A stretch of 64,000 bases of DNA. Source: Butyrivibrio sp. (GTDB lineage Bacteria; Bacillota; Clostridia; Lachnospirales; Lachnospiraceae). Position 1 is the stretch's first letter. Each line of letters starts with the position of its first letter. Location of the stretch: NCBI GenBank assembly GCA_015056625.1, contig SVFY01000004.1, positions 148,693 through 212,692 of the forward strand. Reading direction: 5' to 3'. The notes beneath the pieces are model-generated. The model was given only the letters and a program-made list of their open reading frames with translations. It was not told where the DNA came from and did no database searches. A program made the position numbers and the translations under genes. Below are positions 33,621-42,260 of this stretch, piece after piece.

Positions 33621-34682
33621 TCATCTGGCACTTTTTAGCTTATGGAATAACACTGGATTTTTACTTCTAATGGCATAAATCGTATAACCCATCAAATATG
33701 CTCCAGGTGTCCAATTCCACTTTATTGGTAAAACAAAGATTCTCATCTTCTTAGATCTGCATCTTGCATACTGTATAGCTTCTCGTGTATCAGGATGTTG
33801 TACCATATATTTGATTCTTTGGTACTTTTCTTTTGTACTAAGAAGCTTTCCTGCATGGAATACATTTTCTATACATCCAGCAATCCTTTCAATGAACTCT
33901 CGGCTAGTGTACTCTCTGGATTTCTCGTTCCACATATCAAGCGCTTTGTAATGAGCCTTGAATTCGTTATATTCTTTATTCCTTATAACAAAAGAATCAT
34001 CCCTGTATTTCTCAGTAGTTGAACCAACGCGCTCTCTGACGTAGTAATACAAGCATTCATCAGTAAAAGCAATACTGCTACAGTTTTCAATAAACTGCCT
34101 GTTGAACACACGATCTTCAGTATATACATGCCCATCCCGGTATCGTAAGCTCTTTTCTCTGATCAGATCCATTCTATAGAGCTTGTTCCACACATTAGAA
34201 AGTAAATCTGAATCCCACATGTCTACTAAATGTTCTTTAACTTCTGCCTGAGTCTTGTAGCAGGATGTCGGATAGAACTTTTCTTCCAGATATGTTGTCT
34301 CCCCATTATCTTTTTCCAACTTAAAGAAAAATCCACATACACCCATATCTGCATGTGTGGAATTCATAAGATCAACCATTTTCCCGTACATATCTGATTT
34401 GATTTCATCATCACAATCCAGGAATGTGATGTATGTACCTGAAGCGACATCCAGTCCGGCATTTCTTGCAGATGCAGTTCCGCCATTTGTTTTATGAATA
34501 ACCCTTACCTTCGAATCCAGATTAGAGATGTCATCAAGAATAATTGGCGAATCATCAATAGAACCGTCATCAACAAAAATAGCTTCCCAGTCCGTAAATG
34601 ATTGGGAAGCTATACCTTCATAGCATTGTCGTATATATTTTCCCCCATTATAGACCGGAATTACGATAGATAATTCTGGCAT
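33621..34682 (-). CDS. Family 2 glycosyltransferase
   Basis: A 353-residue GT-A enzyme: ELSIVIPVYNGGKYIRQCYEGI, EAIFVDDGSIDDSPIIL, NGGTASARNAGLDVASG and the metal-site FLDCDDEI. The C-terminal half carries the region VYTEDRVFNRQF common to Firmicutes capsule transferases. It adds a sugar to the growing lipid-linked unit. It follows the phosphoglycosyl transferase by 26 bp, so it may make the second linkage. Confidence 0.93.
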   Translation of the reverse strand: MPELSIVIPVYNGGKYIRQCYEGIASQSFTDWEAIFVDDGSIDDSPIILDDISNLDSKVRVIHKTNGGTASARNAGLDVASGTYITFLDCDDEIKSDMYGKMVDLMNSTHADMGVCGFFFKLEKDNGETTYLEEKFYPTSCYKTQAEVKEHLVDMWDSDLLSNVWNKLYRMDLIREKSLRYRDGHVYTEDRVFNRQFIENCSSIAFTDECLYYYVRERVGSTTEKYRDDSFVIRNKEYNEFKAHYKALDMWNEKSREYTSREFIERIAGCIENVFHAGKLLSTKEKYQRIKYMVQHPDTREAIQYARCRSKKMRIFVLPIKWNWTPGAYLMGYTIYAIRSKNPVLFHKLKSAR

Positions 34683-34708
34683 ACAAAACTTTCTCCCTTT
34701 ACTCTTTG

Positions 34709-35422
34709 TTAATAAGCACCGTCCCCCGCAGCAAGCGCTCTGAATGTCATTACGATAAGACCAATATCGGTCGCTACACTTCTCTTTTCAAGATACTTCT
34801 GATCAAGTTCCATCCACTCTTCAAACGGAACCTCTGTCCTGCCCATTACCTGCCAGTAACAGGTAAGTCCAGGCTTGACTAAATGTCTGGTGTTCTGATA
34901 ATCAGTCATCTGATCTGTTTCATATACAGGAAGAGGTCTTGGACCCACAACAGACATCTCGCCCTTTAATATATTGAGGAGCTGAGGAAGTTCATCGATA
35001 CTTGTTCGTCTAAGGAACTTGCCTATATGCGTGATCCTGGGATCCTCTTTCATCTTGAAAGCAGGACCATCCAGCTCATTCTGCTCAAGAAGGAACTTGT
35101 GCATTTCTGCAGCATTCTCACACATTGTCCTGAATTTATACATTTTGAACGGCTTATTGTTGAGTCCTGTTCTCTCCTGTATAAAGAAAATCGGACCACC
35201 ATCTTCACGTTTTATCAAAATTGCAACAACAAGAAATAGTGGTGCTAATACTATTAGTCCCACAATTGAAGCAACAATATCAAAGATGCGTTTTATTACC
35301 TGATAAACGTGTTTCTTTTTAATTACGACTGTAGCATCGGTAATCTCCCTGGTTTCATTGTCACTGGATATTGCAACCGCTTCTCCGTTTACAACCAGGT
35401 CTTTTCCTAACTCTACCTGCAT
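34709..35422 (-). CDS. Phosphoglycosyl transferase (WbaP-like), initiates EPS repeat
   Basis: A monotopic phosphoglycosyl transferase of about 237 residues. It has one membrane re-entrant helix (about residues 50-72), the catalytic KMYKFRTMCENA and the Asp-Glu-Leu-Pro-Gln segment SIDELPQLLNILKGEMSVVGPRPLP that define the family. It transfers a sugar-phosphate to undecaprenyl phosphate, the first step of the repeat unit. As the promoter-proximal gene it heads the operon. The ATG at 35422 has a GGGGG stretch 6 nt upstream; an ATG at 35437 is the alternative. Confidence 0.95.
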   Translation of the reverse strand: MQVELGKDLVVNGEAVAISSDNETREITDATVVIKKKHVYQVIKRIFDIVASIVGLIVLAPLFLVVAILIKREDGGPIFFIQERTGLNNKPFKMYKFRTMCENAAEMHKFLLEQNELDGPAFKMKEDPRITHIGKFLRRTSIDELPQLLNILKGEMSVVGPRPLPVYETDQMTDYQNTRHLVKPGLTCYWQVMGRTEVPFEEWMELDQKYLEKRSVATDIGLIVMTFRALAAGDGAY

Positions 35423-35524
35423 TCTGTGCCCCCACATGAGATATTTACTGCCATCGCAGTACGTTTATTAATATATCGGCAGGATTTATGCACAATTTAG
35501 CACACAAACACATATATATAGTTA

Positions 35525-35553
35525 ATTATAATCTATATATTGATATTTGTCAT
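35525..35553 (-). promoter_or_regulatory. Promoter of the EPS operon
   Basis: ATGACA (35548-35553), 17-bp spacer, TATAAT (35525-35530) on the minus strand. The leader to 35422 is about 95 nt and AT-rich. Confidence 0.85.
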
Positions 35554-35592
35554 AAAAAAAAGCATAGATTTTGTGGTATCCATGCTTTTTTA
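35554..35592 (-). terminator. Terminator of the 58-residue ORF, abutting the EPS promoter
   Basis: AAAAAAGCAT (35555-35564) pairs with ATGCTTTTTT (35582-35591), loop 17 nt; T-runs exist in both directions. On the minus strand it ends just where the EPS -35 begins. Confidence 0.8.
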
Positions 35593-35599
35593 TAAAAAT

Positions 35600-35776
35600 T
35601 TAAGTTTTTAAATTGTTTCTGATTTTTCTACAAGCTCTTTTTTGCGTTATCTTCTGTTCTATCTTGGCAATAATTTGCTTTCGCTTGATCTGATATTCAT
35701 GCTCAGTATCTTCCCATACTTTAGCAAACTCTTGGTCCATTAATTGTTTTTCTAAAAGTTCCTCTATATCACTCAT
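35600..35776 (-). CDS. 58-residue ORF resembling a truncated XRE antitoxin
   Basis: Starts MSDIEELLEKQLMDQEF and continues FAKVWEDTEHEYQIKRKQII then KIEQKITQKRA. The pattern (residues -E-F-x-x-x-W-x-x-x-E-x-E-Y at the N-terminus, then the first helix of an HTH) is common in XRE-family antitoxins of RelE/HigB systems. It stops just where the helix-turn-helix should continue, so it is probably a truncated remnant. AGGAGG lies 9 nt before the ATG and a terminator follows, so it may still be expressed. Confidence 0.55.
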   Translation of the reverse strand: MSDIEELLEKQLMDQEFAKVWEDTEHEYQIKRKQIIAKIEQKITQKRACRKIRNNLKT

Positions 35777-35860
35777 CTCCTGAAGCCTCCTCCATAGTCT
35801 ATCTAATACTCTTTAGCTTTTCAGGACGCCTAGCTATACCTTCTGTGTTTTTCTGTTATG

Positions 35861-36697
35861 TCATTCATCTACTTCGTTTACTCTGATCTTCAGTTCCCCA
35901 CAATAGATGTAAACTGGTATCTCGTCCTCAAAACTATAGACATACGCCATCATTGGTTCGCCTTCTATATAGGTGGTGACTTTTTCTTTTTCCAGATCAA
36001 TTATCCAGTACTCGCGGACGCCGCCGTCCATGTACTTGTGCATTTTCTTGCCATAGTCACGGCCTCTTGTGCTGGGGGAAGTAACCTCGATCACCCAGTC
36101 TGGAGGGCCAACAATTCCCATTTCATTCATTCTTGAATCATCACACAAGACCACAATGTCAGGCCCCACAAGGGTATAATCGTCCTCATCAATAAAAACG
36201 TTGACGCCGACGCTAAACATTCTGCACTTGCCATCGTTGCTGCGAATATAGTCGTCAATCTTCCTTCCAAGATTCTGAACAAGCATCTGGTGTCTCATGT
36301 TGGGATACTCATTGATTATCAGATGGCCATCAATAAGTTCAATGCGTCTGTCCTCTCCAATCTCATCAAGCATCTGAGCGGTAACCTTACCCATATGTGC
36401 ATTGTCAAGACCATGCTCTCTGCGATAGTTCTTTTCAAACTGGATCTGATCCACATCCTCGTCAGGATGATCCTTGATATAGGCAAGAATGGCATCCACA
36501 TAAGCTCTGACCCTCGCAAGCATCTCCTCATGGGCCAGAACCCTGTCTATCTTATCAATGGTGAGGTAAGAAGGATTCCTGGTCTCCCCAGTAAAGATCT
36601 TGCTGACCGTACCAACCGGTAGTTCACACATCAAGGCAATCTGCGCAGTTGTAAGGCCCAGTGCCTTTTTCCGGAGTTTTAGCTCTTTTGCATCCAT
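35861..36697 (-). CDS. XRE HTH-Uma2 family putative nuclease fusion
   Basis: A 278-residue protein. Residues 1-60 form an XRE-type HTH (LRKKALGLTTAQIALMCELP, GTVSKIFTGETRNPS). After a helical linker comes a Uma2-type PD-(D/E)XK domain (about 115-270): IELIDGHLIINEYPN, LVGPDIVVLCD, PPDWVIEVTSPSTRGRDYGKK and EYWIIDLEKEKV, with Asp, Glu and Lys in the nuclease positions. Uma2 proteins are abundant in some phyla but their role is unclear. The ATG at 36697 is chosen because GAGGAGGT lies 6 nt upstream. Confidence 0.88.
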   Translation of the reverse strand: MDAKELKLRKKALGLTTAQIALMCELPVGTVSKIFTGETRNPSYLTIDKIDRVLAHEEMLARVRAYVDAILAYIKDHPDEDVDQIQFEKNYRREHGLDNAHMGKVTAQMLDEIGEDRRIELIDGHLIINEYPNMRHQMLVQNLGRKIDDYIRSNDGKCRMFSVGVNVFIDEDDYTLVGPDIVVLCDDSRMNEMGIVGPPDWVIEVTSPSTRGRDYGKKMHKYMDGGVREYWIIDLEKEKVTTYIEGEPMMAYVYSFEDEIPVYIYCGELKIRVNEVDE

Positions 36698-36756
36698 AAA
36701 AAGACCTCCTCTTTGCATTAATTATACAAAGAAGAGGTCTCTACTTCAACCAATTT

Positions 36757-36774
36757 TACCCGTATTCGGGTAAT
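36757..36774. terminator. Hairpin after the chemoreceptor gene
   Basis: TTACCCG-TATT-CGGGTAA, 7-bp stem with a 4-nt loop, between the MCP stop and the XRE-Uma2 start. No strong T-run, so termination strength is doubtful. Confidence 0.4.
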
Positions 36775-36784
36775 TATTCTCATT

Positions 36785-38248
36785 CTATTCCGTCTGCATA
36801 TCTTTCAGCTTATTAGCCTGCATAAAGATATCTCCAAGAATCTCCTTGAACTCGCCAAACTTCTCCATGGCGTCGTCTGAAGACTTAACGCCTTCGTTGG
36901 AAAGAGATGCAACTTCTTCACTGGTTGCTGACAAGTTGGAGATGGAATCGTTAATCTCTGTAGTGGAAGCAGCGATGGACTTCATGCCTTCGCCGATCTC
37001 TGCAAATTTTGAGAGCATCTCTGTTACGTTGTCGTTGATGCTGTCGAAGTTCTCGCCAACGGTCTGGATCATCTGATTCTGCTCGGAAACGCTGTTAACC
37101 GTATCGTCAATACTGGACATAGCCTTTTGGACATCCTCAACAAGCTCATTGATAATGCCTGTTATCTCTGTAGAAGCTGTATTTGTCTCAGCAGCAAGCT
37201 CTCTGACATCGTTAGCAACAACCGCAAAGCCTTTTCCTGCATCGCCTGCTCTTGCAGCCTCAATGCTGGCATTAAGGGCAAGGAGGTTAGTCTGCTTAGC
37301 GATAGACATGATGGATCCGACAATCTTCTGAACTTCTTCAACTTTATTGATAACAGCCTTGGTAGCCTCAACTGTAACCTGGCTCTGCTGTTCTACGTTT
37401 CTTGATTTCTCTTTCAACTCACCGATGACCTGAACGCCCTCATGTACAGTCTTTTGAGCGCTCTCTGAAGCCTTCGTCATCTCTTTTCTATTGTGCTCAG
37501 TTGTTTCTGTCTCTTCCTGGATCTGCTGAACCTTCTCAGCCTGAGTGGTCACGGACTGTGCTGTACTCTCCATGCTGCTGGCGATTTCCTGCATTCCAGT
37601 GTGCTGGGCTTCCATGATCTCCTGAAGCTGGACCATGTCGTCCTGAGACCTGTTGAAAAGATCTGTGATGGTATTGGCAATTTCTGCCATTTCATTACCG
37701 GTGGCAAGTGTTTGTTCAGCGTTCTTTGTTATCTTTTCATTGTTCTCTTCATTGAACATGGTAAGCAGCGTAACAGTACACAGACATGCGATAAATGCCA
37801 GCGCGAGCGTAATTGCTGCCGGAACCAGTTCCAGATCAAACTCACCCGATGTAAGAGTTCTCTTTGCAATGGTTATGATAAAAGAAATAACGATAGCCGC
37901 AATACCGAATTTACAGAGTCTTACATTCATGTAAATGATACTGCAGATAAGGATTGGAAGTCCGAACGCGAAATAAATAAGGGAGTCTTCCGCAATAAGG
38001 ATCACGAAATAAAAGATTGTGGCGCCACCCATGATAATGATGGAACCTTTCTTTTCAGTAGGAAACTTGAAATTACCGATGGAGCAGATTCCGATGCACA
38101 AAAATGCATCTATCATGATAGAAATTCTACCAGGCGTAGCTCCATGTTGAAATGTAGAGAAGATAGCCAGCAAAAGTCCGCTGAGCATAATGATCACAGT
38201 AACGTAAAAACTGTTATTATTGGCTCTTTTGTACTGTTCTGAATTCAT
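36785..38248 (-). CDS. Methyl-accepting chemotaxis protein
   Basis: A 487-residue membrane receptor. The N-terminal ~175 residues hold about six short hydrophobic helices with almost no external domain, so it probably senses a membrane, cytosolic or redox signal. The cytosolic part is a long coiled coil with the signalling tip [37 protein letters not shown] (residues around 330), which binds CheA/CheW. No HAMP domain is obvious. AAAGGG precedes the ATG. No other chemotaxis gene is nearby. Confidence 0.95.
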   Translation of the reverse strand: MNSEQYKRANNNSFYVTVIIMLSGLLLAIFSTFQHGATPGRISIMIDAFLCIGICSIGNFKFPTEKKGSIIIMGGATIFYFVILIAEDSLIYFAFGLPILICSIIYMNVRLCKFGIAAIVISFIITIAKRTLTSGEFDLELVPAAITLALAFIACLCTVTLLTMFNEENNEKITKNAEQTLATGNEMAEIANTITDLFNRSQDDMVQLQEIMEAQHTGMQEIASSMESTAQSVTTQAEKVQQIQEETETTEHNRKEMTKASESAQKTVHEGVQVIGELKEKSRNVEQQSQVTVEATKAVINKVEEVQKIVGSIMSIAKQTNLLALNASIEAARAGDAGKGFAVVANDVRELAAETNTASTEITGIINELVEDVQKAMSSIDDTVNSVSEQNQMIQTVGENFDSINDNVTEMLSKFAEIGEGMKSIAASTTEINDSISNLSATSEEVASLSNEGVKSSDDAMEKFGEFKEILGDIFMQANKLKDMQTE

Positions 38249-38363
38249 AAAATAATCCCTTTCACATACAATTTTGATAAATGGGCCGATACATTAAAAT
38301 TGTAACATAAAAGGGATTAAAATTACGAAATTTCGAATATTAAATTATTATTAATATGCGGCT

Positions 38364-38765
38364 TTATTTGCCTTCCAGGTCTGCAACTCTTACCGGTTCT
38401 CCGTTCAAAAGAATATATCCCTTTGGAAGGTTAGAAGCATCTGCCATGGAGACATACTTTTCATTTCTATGCTCGTGAGGCATGGACCCGGATTCCTTGC
38501 TGTGGAACTTGGTCTTCTTGTTAAAGGTGTCGTAGTTTCCAGGCTTTCTGTGGGCATGCTTCATGGCGCCTGATTCTCTAGGAAAGCCCTGGGGCATGGA
38601 ACTGGACTCTTTGGGGAAGTTCTGGGGCCTAATTGTGGAATTATTTGTTTTTGGAGTCACCACAGTCTTATACTCTGGCGGCAACGCGTTTTTTCTCTTC
38701 TTGATGGCTCTGACAATTGAGATTATCACAATGCCATAAAAAATCAAACTAAATAGAGCTTCCAT
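38364..38765 (-). CDS. Small single-pass membrane protein, function unknown
   Basis: A 133-residue protein with one N-terminal membrane helix (EALFSLIFYGIVIISIVRAI) and a basic, low-complexity tail. The tail contains repeats of a motif like PKESSSMPQ / PRESGAMKH / SKESGSMPH at spacing of about 10-30 residues, with His-rich neighbours. It ends GYILLNGEPVRVADLEGK. I do not recognise it. GGAGGG lies just before the ATG at 38765; it follows the next gene upstream by 18 bp, so the two are likely co-transcribed. Confidence 0.7.
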   Translation of the reverse strand: MEALFSLIFYGIVIISIVRAIKKRKNALPPEYKTVVTPKTNNSTIRPQNFPKESSSMPQGFPRESGAMKHAHRKPGNYDTFNKKTKFHSKESGSMPHEHRNEKYVSMADASNLPKGYILLNGEPVRVADLEGK

Positions 38766-38783
38766 ACACCCTCCTTGAACCAA

Positions 38784-39971
38784 TCACATTTTTCCCTGTG
38801 CCATGACCAACTTTTCAAACTCGCTCTCTGACTCCTGGAGCTCAACCTCAGTGGAGTCAGCTCTTTTCAGACTGATCTCATATCCTATGCGCTTGCTGAG
38901 GTATAAAAGGCCTGCCCCAAAAAGAACATCGCCCTGGGCATGAGCCTGCTCCACATACTTCTCAATCTGAGGAATTATGAGGTCATTTGGGAACATCTCC
39001 AGTGTATTAACCGCCTCTTCAAAGTAGGGCTTCTGAATATCAGTGATGCAGTCGAAAAGAAAATCCATAGCGCTGGCATTTTTTGGATGCCCTAGTCTCT
39101 TTAACAGTTTCACGCCGTTAAGTACGCAGATATCGTTCCGGAAAAGAGATTTGTCAAACCAGTCCTTTATATCTTTTATCTTACCATTTTCAATTGATCT
39201 GGCGATAGTTTCTAACTCAACGTCCAAAAGAACTCTTCCATGAAGTTCCTTGTTAGCCACCTTGGCAGACTCAAAGTCGCTCATATGCTGGTTATAGTTG
39301 CTTCTCTCGGTCTTGCTGGCCTCAATATCAGCAAGTTCCTGCTCCCAGCGGTATCTAAGGTCATCCCAGTCAGCTTTTGACAGGTCTGTTAAATCTTTTT
39401 TCCAGACGTTCTTAAATGCCTTCTGGCAATCCGCAATGGCTGAGTTTCTGTGCTCATGGTCATAGAAAGCTTTTTTCGCATAAAGGATCTCGTTAAGAGC
39501 CTTGCGCACTTCCTCGTCGTCAAGCCAGTACTGCTCTTTGATGTGATCTCCATTTATCATGACCAGCTTGTTGGTTGTCGGTTCAAACCTGAGGATCAGA
39601 TTGGTTGGATAAAATCTGCCGTTTACAAAAAACCATCTGCCGCTCTCAGTTATCATGAGCTTGTGGCAGAAAGTGCCGTCCTTGAGTTTATAAGGCTTTA
39701 GCTTATCTGCAGACAAAAGTTTGATGGTCTGCCTAAGTCCAAAGATTCTGCCCCAGTATGGAACAGTATCGATTTCTTTTCCCTTTTCTATTCTTTTCTC
39801 AAGCTTGTTCAGAATTGGAGTCGCAATGAAAAGAGCTGCGATAAGCCCCACAATGCCCATGGACCAAAGTATTGATATGACAACCATGGCAATTGCTGTC
39901 TTCCAGATAAGCAACAGAGTACTTGCTAAGGGACGTTCAGTTTTCAAAAATCCCATTATAAAATTCCACAT
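38784..39971 (-). CDS. Membrane-anchored protein of unknown function
   Basis: A 395-residue protein with two adjacent N-terminal hydrophobic stretches (about 15-50) and a long cytosolic part. The middle (about 80-170) looks beta-rich (GTFCHKLMITESGRWFFVNG, NLILRFEPTTNKLVMING), and the C-terminal half is helical and may contain HEAT-like repeats (about 265-370). I do not recognise the family. A GGAAGG site lies about 12 nt before the ATG. It heads a two-gene unit with the small membrane protein. Confidence 0.7.
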   Translation of the reverse strand: MWNFIMGFLKTERPLASTLLLIWKTAIAMVVISILWSMGIVGLIAALFIATPILNKLEKRIEKGKEIDTVPYWGRIFGLRQTIKLLSADKLKPYKLKDGTFCHKLMITESGRWFFVNGRFYPTNLILRFEPTTNKLVMINGDHIKEQYWLDDEEVRKALNEILYAKKAFYDHEHRNSAIADCQKAFKNVWKKDLTDLSKADWDDLRYRWEQELADIEASKTERSNYNQHMSDFESAKVANKELHGRVLLDVELETIARSIENGKIKDIKDWFDKSLFRNDICVLNGVKLLKRLGHPKNASAMDFLFDCITDIQKPYFEEAVNTLEMFPNDLIIPQIEKYVEQAHAQGDVLFGAGLLYLSKRIGYEISLKRADSTEVELQESESEFEKLVMAQGKM

Positions 39972-39984
39972 AAACTAACAAAAC

Positions 39985-40141
39985 CTTCCTGATTCTGATA
40001 TAAGCCTATAAGCATGCGCCGTTGGCGTTATACGAGTTTGCGCTGTTGGTGCCGCGCCTTGGCGTGTATTAGCGTAGCCTTTTATAATATACAATTTAGC
40101 GGCGGTGGTGTAAACAAGAGAATTGGCGCGCCGGGCGGTGT
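39985..40141. other. GC-rich gene-free stretch with GCGC/GGCG motifs
   Basis: Sequence between the unknown membrane protein and the exonuclease gene, much richer in G and C than the neighbourhood, with many copies of GTTGGCG/GCGC-type words and a GGCGCGCC. No gene, promoter or clear terminator is visible. Its composition continues into the 3' part of the exonuclease gene. Confidence 0.5.
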
Positions 40142-40906
40142 TTAGCCATTGATCCGCGCTATATCATAGGAAGCAAGCGGCAAATTCAGCAGTTCTATGA
40201 TCCTTAGCTCGTCTACTGCGTCAGCCACTGCATTGTGGACTTCATAGTACCTGCTATTACCAGTCAGCATGCGGGTTATGGGCTCCACGCCATAATTAGA
40301 TTTAAGGCGACCGGTTTTGCAACATGGGGCTGTGTCTGGAATAGACTTGTTAAACTGCTTATACGCAGCGATCCGCATGATGTCGTACCAGTTATAGTCT
40401 TGCAGCTCAGGCAGGTGCCCACAGTCGAACTTGGCGTTATAGGCGTAGATGCTGGTGATGCCATGGGATGAAAGGTAGTCTGACAGGTCCGCCATAGCTG
40501 TAGCACGGGCTGCAGTTATTGGGGATGTTGCTGCTGTTGTTGTTTGCGCGGTTCCAAGTGTAGCACCATTGCGGTTTGCAGATGCTGTAGTGTTTGCGCA
40601 CTTATACAGCACGCTTGAGTACATACCGCCAACACGGGCTTCCTGCTCGAAAATATAATAGCGCGTTTCAAGGCACTTGAAGGTTGTCTTATCCGCGATA
40701 GCTACGCCAAGGGACATGACCTCATCATGCCAGTTGGTTTCGGTATCGATGACAGCAAAGGAGGCAGCTGATGATCGAATCGTTTCTTGTGCAGGCTTTA
40801 TACCTTTTGAAACTGCCAAATTGGTCGAAACTTTGTGATTTACTTGCAAAGCACTTTCACCATTTTTTATCATATTCAAAAAGTCCAATGACTTGTTGTA
40901 TCCCAT
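40142..40906 (-). CDS. DEDDh 3'-5' exonuclease-like protein with a low-complexity insert
   Basis: A 254-residue DnaQ/RNase T-like protein. Exo I is SFAVIDTETNWHDEVMSLGV (Asp-x-Glu), Exo II is YAYNAKFDCGHL (Asp), and Exo III is EVHNAVADAVDEL (His and Asp), so all catalytic residues are present. Between Exo I and II lies a Thr/Ala-rich low-complexity insert (about residues 108-138). The N-terminal 45 residues precede the fold. Codon use is GC-rich compared with neighbours. GGAGG precedes the ATG. The putative PD-(D/E)XK nuclease gene lies 83 bp upstream on the same strand. Confidence 0.82.
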   Translation of the reverse strand: MGYNKSLDFLNMIKNGESALQVNHKVSTNLAVSKGIKPAQETIRSSAASFAVIDTETNWHDEVMSLGVAIADKTTFKCLETRYYIFEQEARVGGMYSSVLYKCANTTASANRNGATLGTAQTTTAATSPITAARATAMADLSDYLSSHGITSIYAYNAKFDCGHLPELQDYNWYDIMRIAAYKQFNKSIPDTAPCCKTGRLKSNYGVEPITRMLTGNSRYYEVHNAVADAVDELRIIELLNLPLASYDIARING

Positions 40907-40989
40907 TCTTTCATCCTCCGCTTACCATTATCTATGCTTTGGACAATTGTATCAACAAGAAATCTTATAGCAATGTGTCCATCCGAAAT

Positions 40990-41784
40990 CTAGAGGAACA
41001 GTTCCTTTGTGTTTTTCTTTAGATGATCTATGTTGAAGGGGCTGCCAACTCCTTCGAAGGTCAGAATCAGATTTTTTCCTGTAAAGATCCCGTTTTTTCG
41101 GTAATCGCTAAGCTTTTTAAGATTCTTTTTTCTGTAGTCGTCATCATCAAGCATTCCAAGGTGTTCATGGTATATGATTTTTCTTTTCCTGGTATCCAAA
41201 ATCGTAAAGTCCGGGAACTTGATTTTTCCATCGGCAAGCTTTAACGCGCATTCATATCTGTACGGAATGCCCATCTCATAGTACATATTAGCAATAGCGG
41301 CTTCTGTCTTTGTTCTCACATTTTCGCCTTTATTTGTGGGATAGACCTTTTCTTCAATCTTGTAGTCACTGATCTGGTATGGTTCTTGCTCCCACAGTCT
41401 GCCTATTTCTTCGTCGGTATAAAGATAGGGTTTGGCAAATTGGATTTTATTTTTATGAAGTTTATCAATTGCATGTTCTGGAGGCACCGTGGCGTGTCGC
41501 TTTAGGAAGTTATCGATCATAGAGAGCTCTTTTGTTGCCTCTTTGAGGAAAGCCTTGGAGTATTCTTTCTGGATGAGCTTGGTTATCATGTCCTGATGGG
41601 TCTTGGGGAGATACTTGCCTTGATGGCCAGTTTCTTTCGTAACCCGGTAGAAATAGGTACGCCCTTCACATATGGTAGTTCTGATAGATCCGCCTGGTGC
41701 CTTGGCAATATATTGATTAGCTCGGTCTATTGCGGTTTCAAGTTCATGTTTTCTGCTGATCATTTCGTTTATATAGTTGTTCAT
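40990..41784 (-). CDS. Putative PD-(D/E)XK endonuclease
   Basis: A 264-residue protein. The N-terminal half is helical and charged. The C-terminal half has the pattern of a restriction-endonuclease-like fold: RTKTEAAIANMYYEMGIPYRYE (Glu), KIKFPDFTIL (Pro-Asp), then KIIYHEHLGM (Glu) and KLSDYRKNGI. I have seen this order in nuclease-like proteins of Firmicutes, often with repair or mobile genes; the exact family is unsure and the usual Lys is not at its typical place. No ribosome site is seen at the ATG. A possible promoter is at 41904-41931. Confidence 0.65.
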   Translation of the reverse strand: MNNYINEMISRKHELETAIDRANQYIAKAPGGSIRTTICEGRTYFYRVTKETGHQGKYLPKTHQDMITKLIQKEYSKAFLKEATKELSMIDNFLKRHATVPPEHAIDKLHKNKIQFAKPYLYTDEEIGRLWEQEPYQISDYKIEEKVYPTNKGENVRTKTEAAIANMYYEMGIPYRYECALKLADGKIKFPDFTILDTRKRKIIYHEHLGMLDDDDYRKKNLKKLSDYRKNGIFTGKNLILTFEGVGSPFNIDHLKKNTKELFL

Positions 41785-41903
41785 GACTGTTCTCGATTCT
41801 TGTTTATTGTTTTTTGCTTTTTTTATTTTGAGTCTTAATTCTTGCAGCTCACTTCTTTAAGCAATTGTCTTTATCATTGCCACTTTTTCCTAATGCCTGA
41901 TGG

Positions 41904-41931
41904 ATTGTATCTGCTGTATTGCTGTGTTCAA
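41904..41931 (-). promoter_or_regulatory. Possible promoter of the nuclease gene
   Basis: TTGAAC (41926-41931), 16-bp spacer, TACAAT (41904-41909) on the minus strand, about 120 nt before the ATG. Confidence 0.4.
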
Positions 41932-42104
41932 TGTCTTGTAATAACCTTGATAGGACCAATTTTAGAATTATCAACTCTGATATGATGTTTTTTGAAGCTG
42001 AAAATTGGTATTTTGCTCTAAATAATACCTATCTGTACTTTCATTGCTTATGGTCCTATATTTATTCACATATATAATTAGTGAATTACCAGTAGAGAGC
42101 TGAA

Positions 42105-42146
42105 AAATCATACCTATCAGCAAGAAATGAATGGTTGGTATGATTT
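42105..42146. repeat. Inverted repeat AAATCATACC/GGTATGATTT
   Basis: Perfect 10-bp arms at 42105-42114 and 42137-42146. A second inverted repeat lies upstream (ACCAATTTT near 41957 with AAAATTGGT near 42000). These begin the hairpin-rich gene-free region. Confidence 0.7.
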
Positions 42147-42260
42147 ATCATTCGATAACATGTGTTACCGTGTCTGATACGTCATATCACAAGATACTAT
42201 TTTTTCATTTGGTATTATATTCCGAAAAACAGACTGAAAAATTGCTTTCAAGAAGAGGGA

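Noticed and set aside
37493..38242. 249-codon open frame opposite the chemoreceptor
   Set aside because: Shadow of the MCP gene; cysteine- and histidine-rich composition without any recognisable domain.
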